Source: JBHHXR01 sp046757205
Lineage (GTDB): Bacteria > Pseudomonadota > Alphaproteobacteria > Rhodobacterales > Rhodobacteraceae
Assembly: GCA_046757205.1 (NCBI GenBank)
Contig: JBHHXR010000126.1
Location: 1 to 10,081, forward strand
Direction: 5' to 3'
Length of the DNA: 10,081 nucleotides
Positions 5,758 to 10,081 of the stretch are shown in pieces (positions within the stretch are counted from its first letter, which is position 1; each line of letters begins with the position of its first letter). The position numbers and the translations under genes are program-made. The notes below the pieces were generated by a model that had not been told where the DNA came from, ran no database searches, and saw nothing but the letters and a program-made list of their open reading frames with translations.

Positions 5758-5786
5758 TTGCCTTCGGTGCCCCCGCTTTCTAGCTT
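5758..5786 (+). promoter_or_regulatory. Possible promoter of metY
   Basis: TTGCCT (5758-5763) and TAGCTT (5781-5786) are spaced by 17 bases. The -35 has the TTG core usual in alphaproteobacteria; the -10 match is weak. It would give a leader of about 20 bases ending in the strong GAGGGG ribosome binding site at 5801-5806. With so short a leader there is no room for a riboswitch between this promoter and metY. Confidence 0.35.
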
Positions 5787-5812
5787 CGCCGCAAAGCACA
5801 GAGGGGACAGAC

Positions 5813-7105
5813 ATGACCGACAGCCCGAGTTACGGATTCGACACCTTGCAGATCCACGCCGGCGCGCAACCTGATCCGGCCACCGGCGCGCGGCAGACGC
5901 CGATTTACCAGAACACCGCCTACGTGTTCCGCGACGCCGATCACGCCGCCGCGCTCTTCAACCTCCAGGAAGTCGGCTATATCTATTCGCGGCTGACCAA
6001 CCCGACGGTTTCGGTGCTTCAGGAACGGGTCGCGGCGCTCGAGGGCGGCGTCGGCGGCGTCGGCTGCTCGTCGGGCCACGCCGCGCAGATACTCGCCCTG
6101 CTGCCGATGATGGGGCCGGGCCTCAACCTGGTTTCCTCCACCCGGCTCTACGGCGGCACCGTGCAGCAGTTCACCAACACGATCCGCCGATTCGGCTGGT
6201 CGGCGTCCTTCGTCGATTTCGACGACCTCGACGCGCTGGCGGCGGCGGTCGACGAGAACACGCGCGCGATCTTCTGCGAAAGCGTCTGCAACCCCGGCGG
6301 CTACGTGACCGACATCCCCGCCGTCGCCGAGGTTGCCAACAGCCTCGGCGTGCCGCTGATCGTCGACAATACCTCGGCCACGCCCTATCTGTGCCGCCCG
6401 TTCGACCAGGGCGCGCATATCTCGGTGCATTCAGCCACGAAATACCTCTCCGGCAATGGCACCTCGGTCGGCGGCGTCGTCGTTGACAGCGGCAATTTCG
6501 ACTGGTCGGCATCCGACAAGTACCCCTCCATGTCGCAGCCCGAGCCGGCCTATCACGGGCTGAAGTTCCACGAGACTTTCGGCCCGATGGGCTACACCTT
6601 CCACGGCATCGCCATCGGGCTGCGCGACCTCGGCATGACGATGGCGCCGATGAATGCCTTCCAGACCCTTCTCGGAATCGAAACGCTGAGCCTGCGGATG
6701 CAGAAGCATGTCGAGAACGCGCGAACCGTCGCGGAGTGGCTGGAAAGGGATCCGCGGGTTATCGAAGTGACCTATGCCGGCTTGCCGTCCTCGCCCTACT
6801 ACGACCGCGCGGCGCGGCTCTATCCGAAGGGGGCCGGCGCGCTTTTCACCTTCGCCGTCAAGGGCGGCTACGACGCCTGCATCAAGCTGGTCGATTCGGT
6901 CGAGATCTTCAGCCACGTCGCCAATCTCGGCGACACGCGTTCGCTGATAATCCACTCCGCCTCGACGACGCACCGCCAGCTTACCTCCGAGCAGCGCGCC
7001 GCAGCCGGCGCGGCGGACGACGTGGTCAGGCTTTCCATCGGCATCGAGGACCCCAACGACCTGATCCGCGACCTCGACCAGGCGCTCGACAAGGCTGCCG
7101 GTTGA
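5813..7105 (+). CDS. metY: O-acetylhomoserine sulfhydrylase (Cys/Met metabolism PLP enzyme)
   Basis: MetY condenses O-acetyl-L-homoserine with sulfide to give L-homocysteine and acetate, the direct-sulfhydrylation step of methionine synthesis, in the cytoplasm. The product is 430 residues, matching the long MetY subgroup rather than the roughly 390-residue O-succinylhomoserine enzymes. Family landmarks in order are QTPIYQNTAYVF (28-39), YSRLTNPT (58-65), Tyr113 stacking on the cofactor (STRLYGGT), IVDNTSATP (183-191) with Asp185 contacting the pyridine nitrogen, and SVHSATKYLSGNGTSVGG (204-221) with Lys210 as the Schiff-base lysine. SLIIHSASTTHRQL near 383-396 is the typical C-terminal substrate-carboxylate region. 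GAGGGG lies 6 bases before ATG 5813, so this start is clear; the in-frame codons back to 5747 are not part of the gene. It converges with the lacI-family gene downstream. Confidence 0.95.
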   Translation: MTDSPSYGFDTLQIHAGAQPDPATGARQTPIYQNTAYVFRDADHAAALFNLQEVGYIYSRLTNPTVSVLQERVAALEGGVGGVGCSSGHAAQILALLPMMGPGLNLVSSTRLYGGTVQQFTNTIRRFGWSASFVDFDDLDALAAAVDENTRAIFCESVCNPGGYVTDIPAVAEVANSLGVPLIVDNTSATPYLCRPFDQGAHISVHSATKYLSGNGTSVGGVVVDSGNFDWSASDKYPSMSQPEPAYHGLKFHETFGPMGYTFHGIAIGLRDLGMTMAPMNAFQTLLGIETLSLRMQKHVENARTVAEWLERDPRVIEVTYAGLPSSPYYDRAARLYPKGAGALFTFAVKGGYDACIKLVDSVEIFSHVANLGDTRSLIIHSASTTHRQLTSEQRAAAGAADDVVRLSIGIEDPNDLIRDLDQALDKAAG

Positions 7106-7175
7106 TCCGACACTCCGGCTCTGCCCGGGGCGCTGCAAGATAATCGGCGGACGGCGGCCTTGCATATCGGCGTCG

Positions 7176-7225
7176 AACGGAGCGGGATCGGCGCCGCGCA
7201 ACAGAGCGTCGCGTCGCGCTCCGTT
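7176..7225. terminator. Inverted repeat between convergent metY and lacI-family genes
   Basis: AACGGAGCG (7176-7184) and CGCTCCGTT (7217-7225) form a perfect 9-bp stem with a 32-base GC-rich loop. The right arm overlaps the TAA stop codon of the minus-strand repressor gene. The location between converging genes suits a shared, bidirectional transcript end. There is no long T-run and the loop is large, so efficiency is uncertain. Confidence 0.35.
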
Positions 7226-8264
7226 ATCCGAAATGCCGCGGTTTCCCGCCGCAGCTGTCCCGGATAGTTAGTTCCGGTTCGATCTCGATTGCCCGGTAGG
7301 GCGCGGACGGGTTTTCCAGGCGTTCCAGCAACAGCTCCGCCGCCCGCCGGCCTATTACTTCCGGATGGTTCGAGACCGTCGTAAGCGCCGGCGTGCTGAT
7401 CCGGGCCTCTTCGGTTCCGTCGATGCCGACGACGGCGGCGTCGAGCCCCGGCCGGAGACCGACCGCACGCAGCCCATTGATGGCTCCGAAGGCGACAAGA
7501 TCATTGAAACAGACGATCGCCGTCGGTCGCGACGTCAATTGCAACGCCTCCTGAACCAGCGCGTGACCCGAGAAACGGTTCGCCGCCCCTGGGAAAAACA
7601 TGTCGTCGCGCCATTCCAGTCCCGCGTCCAGAATCGCGCGGCGAAAGCCTTCGAGCCGGTTGTCGCAACTGGTGGTACCGGGTCGCCCGCCCAGCATGAC
7701 GATATGGCGATGGCCGAGCGACAACAGGTGCCGGGCGGCCATTTTCATGCCGGCGATATCGGCGTTGCCGATGAAATCAGCATCGAAATCGCGCAGGTAA
7801 CGGGAAACGAACACGATCGCCGAACCCGATGTGCGTAACGGCTCGAGAAGTTCCGGTTTGCAGCCGAGCGGCGGCGAAACGATCAGCCCGTCGGCCCGGT
7901 GCGTGCGCAGGGATGTCATGAACCGGTCCAGCCGGTCCGGTTCGTCGCGGTGGTGGTTGATGAAAAGCACCCGGCCGCCGACGCTCAACCGGTCTTCGAT
8001 CGCCACCAGCATTTCGGAAAAGAAAGGATGGATGATGTCGTGGAAGGAGACGCCGACAATCCGCGAAAGGCCGGTACGCAGAGACGCCGCCGCCGCATTG
8101 TAGACGTAACCGGCCTCGTCCATGGCCTCGCGGACGGCGATCCGCGTCGCGTCGGCAATTTCCGGACTGCCGCGCAAGGCCAGCGAAACCGTGGCCGTCG
8201 AGATCCCCAGCTGTTCCGCCAGGTGCCTCTGCGTCACACGCTTCTTGACGGCTCGCTCGACCAT
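7224..8264 (-). CDS. LacI/GalR-family transcriptional repressor
   Basis: The 346-residue protein has the standard LacI layout. The N-terminal helix-turn-helix VTQRHLAEQLGISTATVSLA (10-29) is followed by a hinge helix (about 53-67) that keeps Leu62, the residue that inserts into the operator minor groove. In the hinge motif YxPNxxARxL, Pro and Arg are replaced by Tyr55 and Ala60. The rest is a periplasmic-binding-protein-like effector domain starting at RIVGVSFHDIIHPFFSEM (68-85) and containing VCFNDLVAFGAINGLRAVG; it usually binds a sugar or purine. A perfect -35 TTGACA lies upstream, but there is no good Shine-Dalgarno before ATG 8264. No sugar transporter or catabolic operon lies next to it; it diverges from mreB and converges with metY, so its targets are either itself, mreB or genes elsewhere. 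Family certain, effector unknown. Confidence 0.92.
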   Translation of the reverse strand: MVERAVKKRVTQRHLAEQLGISTATVSLALRGSPEIADATRIAVREAMDEAGYVYNAAAASLRTGLSRIVGVSFHDIIHPFFSEMLVAIEDRLSVGGRVLFINHHRDEPDRLDRFMTSLRTHRADGLIVSPPLGCKPELLEPLRTSGSAIVFVSRYLRDFDADFIGNADIAGMKMAARHLLSLGHRHIVMLGGRPGTTSCDNRLEGFRRAILDAGLEWRDDMFFPGAANRFSGHALVQEALQLTSRPTAIVCFNDLVAFGAINGLRAVGLRPGLDAAVVGIDGTEEARISTPALTTVSNHPEVIGRRAAELLLERLENPSAPYRAIEIEPELTIRDSCGGKPRHFG

Positions 8265-8271
8265 GACCGTG

Positions 8272-8301
8272 AAAATCCCCGCAGAAAGTGGTGGATGTCA
8301 A
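8272..8301 (-). promoter_or_regulatory. Promoter of the lacI-family gene
   Basis: On the minus strand, consensus -35 TTGACA (8301-8296) is followed after 18 bases by GATTTT (8277-8272), a weak -10. Only 7 bases separate that -10 from the ATG at 8264, so the transcript would start at or next to the start codon. This suggests a leaderless or nearly leaderless mRNA, unless a further promoter lies upstream. Confidence 0.5.
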
Positions 8302-8311
8302 GAATTCCTTG
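8299..8311. promoter_or_regulatory. Palindrome overlapping the lacI -35 box, candidate auto-operator
   Basis: CAAGAATTCCTTG is a 13-base inverted repeat with a single mismatched pair (positions 5 and 9). It overlaps the TTG of the -35 hexamer on the minus strand. LacI-family repressors commonly bind such short palindromes in their own promoters. The family's usual central CG is absent, so the assignment is inference. Confidence 0.4.
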
Positions 8312-8384
8312 CGCCGGCGTTCACGCGCCCCGCGCCGGTCCGCGCCGTGGACCAGCCGCCGGCAGTCATGCCGGGGCGCCGAAA

Positions 8385-8402
8385 GGCCTTTGCCCAAAAG
8401 CC
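8385..8402. promoter_or_regulatory. Imperfect 18-bp palindrome upstream of mreB promoter
   Basis: GGC-x-TTTG-xx-CAAA-x-GCC is symmetric at 14 of 18 positions. It sits 39 bases upstream of the mreB -35 box and about 120 bases upstream of the repressor start. Its size fits a dimeric regulator's operator. Whether it serves the divergent LacI-family protein or another factor cannot be told from sequence. Confidence 0.35.
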
Positions 8403-8440
8403 ACGGGGCGGCGCGGCATGGGATTTACACAGCTTTCCCT

Positions 8441-8469
8441 TTGCGGCACCGCGAAAGCGCCCTTATAAG
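8441..8469 (+). promoter_or_regulatory. Promoter of mreB operon
   Basis: -35 TTGCGG (8441-8446), a 17-base spacer and -10 TATAAG (8464-8469) make a good sigma70-type promoter. Expected start is near 8476, giving a leader of about 57 nt. The -10 lies within the perfect 10-base palindrome CCTTATAAGG (8461-8470). Confidence 0.65.
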
Positions 8470-8532
8470 GATCCAAGGCAGGCGCGACAGATCAACAAAG
8501 ACGATGCGCACAGGATCAAAGGCAGACTCTCA

Positions 8533-9573
8533 ATGCTAGGTGCGCTCTCGGGCCTCTTTTCTTCGGATATGGCGATCGACCTGGGTACCGCCAACACGCT
8601 GGTCTACGTCAAGGGCAAGGGCATCGTCCTGAACGAGCCCTCGGTCGTCGCCTATCACAGCAAGGGCGGTAAGAAACAGGTTCTCGCGATCGGCGAGGAT
8701 GCCAAGCTGATGCTGGGCCGGACGCCGGGCTCCATCGAAGCGATACGGCCGCTGCGCGATGGCGTCATCGCGGATTTCGACGTCGCCGAGGAGATGATCA
8801 AGCATTTCATCCGCAAGGTGCACAAGCGCGGCAATTTCGCCAAGCCCCGGATAGTGGTCTGTGTGCCGCACGGGGCGACGCCGGTGGAAAAGCGCGCGAT
8901 TCGGGAATCGGTGCTGTCGGCCGGTGCGCGAAAGGCCGGTTTGATCGCCGAACCCATCGCGGCCGCCATCGGCGCCGGGATGCCGATCTCCGAGCCGACG
9001 GGAAACATGGTCGTCGACATCGGCGGCGGAACCACCGAAGTGGCCGTGCTTTCACTGGGCGACATCGTCTATGCCCGTTCCGTCCGGATCGGCGGCGACC
9101 GCATGGACGAGGCGATCATCTCGTACCTGCGGCGCCAGCACAACATCCTGGTGGGCGAAAGCACGGCTGAGCGCGTCAAGACCGATATCGGCACCGCGCG
9201 GATGCCCGATGACGGGCGCGGACAGAGTATCGAGATCCGCGGCCGGGACCTGCTGAACGGCGTTCCGAAAGAAACGGAAATAACCCAGGCACAAGTGGCC
9301 GAGGCGCTGGCCGAACCGGTGCAGCAGATCTGCGAAGCGGTGATGACGGCGCTGGAATCCACACCGCCCGATCTGGCGGCGGATATCGTCGATCGCGGCG
9401 TCATGCTGACCGGCGGCGGCGCCTTGCTCGGCGACCTCGATCTCGCCCTGCGCGAGCAGACCGGCCTGGCTATCTCGATTGCCGAGGAATCGATGACCTG
9501 CGTAGCGCTTGGCACCGGAAAATCGCTTGAATACGAAGCGCAGCTTCATCATGTGATAGACTTCGGCCACTGA
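8533..9573 (+). CDS. mreB: Rod-shape-determining protein MreB
   Basis: MreB is the bacterial actin homologue that polymerises at the inner membrane and guides lateral cell-wall synthesis with MreC, MreD, RodA and PBP2. The 346 residues match the family's usual length. The N-terminal amphipathic segment MLGALSGLFSSD is the membrane-binding helix. Phosphate-1 motif DLGTANT (16-22), the catalytic-region IAEP with Glu140, phosphate-2 VVDIGGGTTE (160-169) with Asp162, and the adenosine motif LTGGGALLGDLD (292-303) are all intact. ATG 8533 gives the canonical start; AAAGG at 8518-8522 is a spaced-out ribosome binding site. The open frame extends upstream to 8122 only because it overlaps the divergent repressor and has no stop. 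It is the first gene of the mre operon, with mreC 60 bases downstream. Confidence 0.98.
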   Translation: MLGALSGLFSSDMAIDLGTANTLVYVKGKGIVLNEPSVVAYHSKGGKKQVLAIGEDAKLMLGRTPGSIEAIRPLRDGVIADFDVAEEMIKHFIRKVHKRGNFAKPRIVVCVPHGATPVEKRAIRESVLSAGARKAGLIAEPIAAAIGAGMPISEPTGNMVVDIGGGTTEVAVLSLGDIVYARSVRIGGDRMDEAIISYLRRQHNILVGESTAERVKTDIGTARMPDDGRGQSIEIRGRDLLNGVPKETEITQAQVAEALAEPVQQICEAVMTALESTPPDLAADIVDRGVMLTGGGALLGDLDLALREQTGLAISIAEESMTCVALGTGKSLEYEAQLHHVIDFGH

Positions 9574-9633
9574 ACGCGGACGGCACCCGGTCGGTTTGCG
9601 CCCTTGCGTCCGCCAGAGAGGACAGAGGCATAA

Positions 9634-10081
9634 TTGGCGTCGCACAACGACGAAATTCCGAGCGTCTGGAGCCTTTTGAGGAAACTGCTCTTCTGGGGCG
9701 GATCGATTGTGTTTCTCCTCACCTTCGCGATATGGCGAATCGACAATCCCCGGGTTGAACGGTTTCGCATGGCCGTTGTCGACAGGATCATGCCGAGCCT
9801 CGAATGGGTTCTTCAACCGGTCAACCGGGTAACGAGGATGGTGTCGGATTTCCAATCCTATTCAAGGGTTTACGAGCAGAATCAGGAACTTCGCCGGGAA
9901 CTTCAGCGCATGAAGGGCTGGCAGGAGGTCGCGCTGCAGCTCGAGCAGCGGAATGCACGTCTGCGGGCGCTGAACAATGTACGCCTCAGCCCGCGGCTGA
10001 CTTTCGTGACCGGCGAGGTACTGACCGATTCGGGCAGCCCGTTCAGCCAGTCGGCGCTTCTCAACATCGGCCGGCAGGACG
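9634..10081 (+). CDS. mreC: Rod-shape-determining protein MreC, N-terminal part (cut by window edge)
   Basis: The first 149 codons of MreC are present; the full protein is usually about 270-300 residues or more. MreC is a bitopic inner-membrane protein whose periplasmic domain links MreB filaments to the cell-wall elongation enzymes. A short basic cytoplasmic tail precedes a membrane segment at about residues 18-34 (LLFWGGSIVFLLTFAIW). A coiled coil rich in Gln, Glu, Leu and Arg (about 80-120) follows, then the start of the beta domain (VTGEVLTDSGSPFSQSALLNIG), all in family order. The start is a TTG at 9634: the codon directly before it is an in-frame TAA, and no ATG occurs in frame until about residue 48, past the membrane segment. 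GAGG at 9625-9628 lies 5 bases upstream. It is almost certainly cotranscribed with mreB. Confidence 0.93.
   Translation, partial: MASHNDEIPSVWSLLRKLLFWGGSIVFLLTFAIWRIDNPRVERFRMAVVDRIMPSLEWVLQPVNRVTRMVSDFQSYSRVYEQNQELRRELQRMKGWQEVALQLEQRNARLRALNNVRLSPRLTFVTGEVLTDSGSPFSQSALLNIGRQD

Noticed and set aside
5747..5812. Upstream extension of metY to 5747
   Set aside because: The GAGGGG ribosome binding site and the family's usual N-terminus place the start at 5813.
5674..5812. SAM-II or other SAM riboswitch in the metY leader
   Set aside because: The leader from the likely promoter is only about 20-30 bases and I could not match a SAM-II core; GCTTT/AAAGC alone is not evidence.
5017..5814. Minus-strand open frame of 265 codons across the terminator and the CoA-binding gene
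   Set aside because: It crosses an intrinsic terminator region and is antisense to a recognised protein family; no domain is visible.
8122..8532. N-terminal extension of the mreB frame
   Set aside because: The frame is open but overlaps the repressor gene and both promoters; MreB homologues begin at the ATG at 8533.
9052..9855. Minus-strand open frame across mreB end and mreC start
   Set aside because: Antisense to two firmly identified genes and without family resemblance.
1..10081. CRISPR array, insertion sequence, prophage, toxin-antitoxin or defence genes
   Set aside because: No spaced repeats, transposase or related domains are visible in any frame; all substantial coding frames are accounted for by known families.

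Overview
The window looks like chromosomal DNA from a GC-rich alphaproteobacterium. The protein families and wording of the genes fit that class: an alphaproteobacterial-type MreB/MreC pair, a CoA-binding-domain protein next to an O-acetylhomoserine sulfhydrylase, an AcuI/YhdH reductase, and an FNR-like regulator with a widened cysteine cluster. I cannot place it to genus. I see no transposase, phage, plasmid or CRISPR signature. Most of the window is ordinary core-genome content, with one accessory-looking stretch at the left.

Left third (1-3740), all on the minus strand. An FNR/CRP-family regulator (85-918) has AT-richer DNA than its neighbours. Next come an AcuI-type zinc-free MDR reductase (1110-2102), followed by a long hairpin just past its stop, and a FAD-dependent amine/amino-acid oxidase of the DAO/PuuB type (2409-3740). 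A 306-base stretch without a recognisable gene separates the last two. The three genes have separate intergenic regions and need not be one operon.

Centre (3741-7105). A tRNA-Tyr(GUA) gene on the minus strand has a clear sigma70-type promoter. Divergent from it is rlmB, a SpoU/TrmH-family 23S rRNA 2'-O-methyltransferase. After rlmB lies a roughly 200-base region with an AT-rich start, two competing helices and a textbook intrinsic terminator. It is either a small RNA gene or an attenuator-like leader for the next gene, and is the most interesting non-coding signal here. Then come a small CoA-binding-fold protein and metY (O-acetylhomoserine sulfhydrylase), which has a good ribosome binding site.

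Right third (7106-10081). A LacI-family repressor (minus) converges on metY and diverges from mreB. The 268 bases between lacI and mreB hold a good promoter in each direction and several inverted repeats, one overlapping the -35 box of the repressor's own promoter. mreB is complete and mreC (TTG start) runs off the right edge; together they begin the rod-shape cytoskeleton operon.

Functionally the window combines housekeeping (rRNA methylation, tRNA-Tyr, cell shape, methionine synthesis) with redox and metabolic genes (reductase, oxidase) and two transcription factors of unknown target. No previously undescribed multi-gene system is evident. The best leads are the structured element at about 5041-5144, the FNR-like protein with an altered recognition helix, and the repeat-rich lacI-mreB control region.
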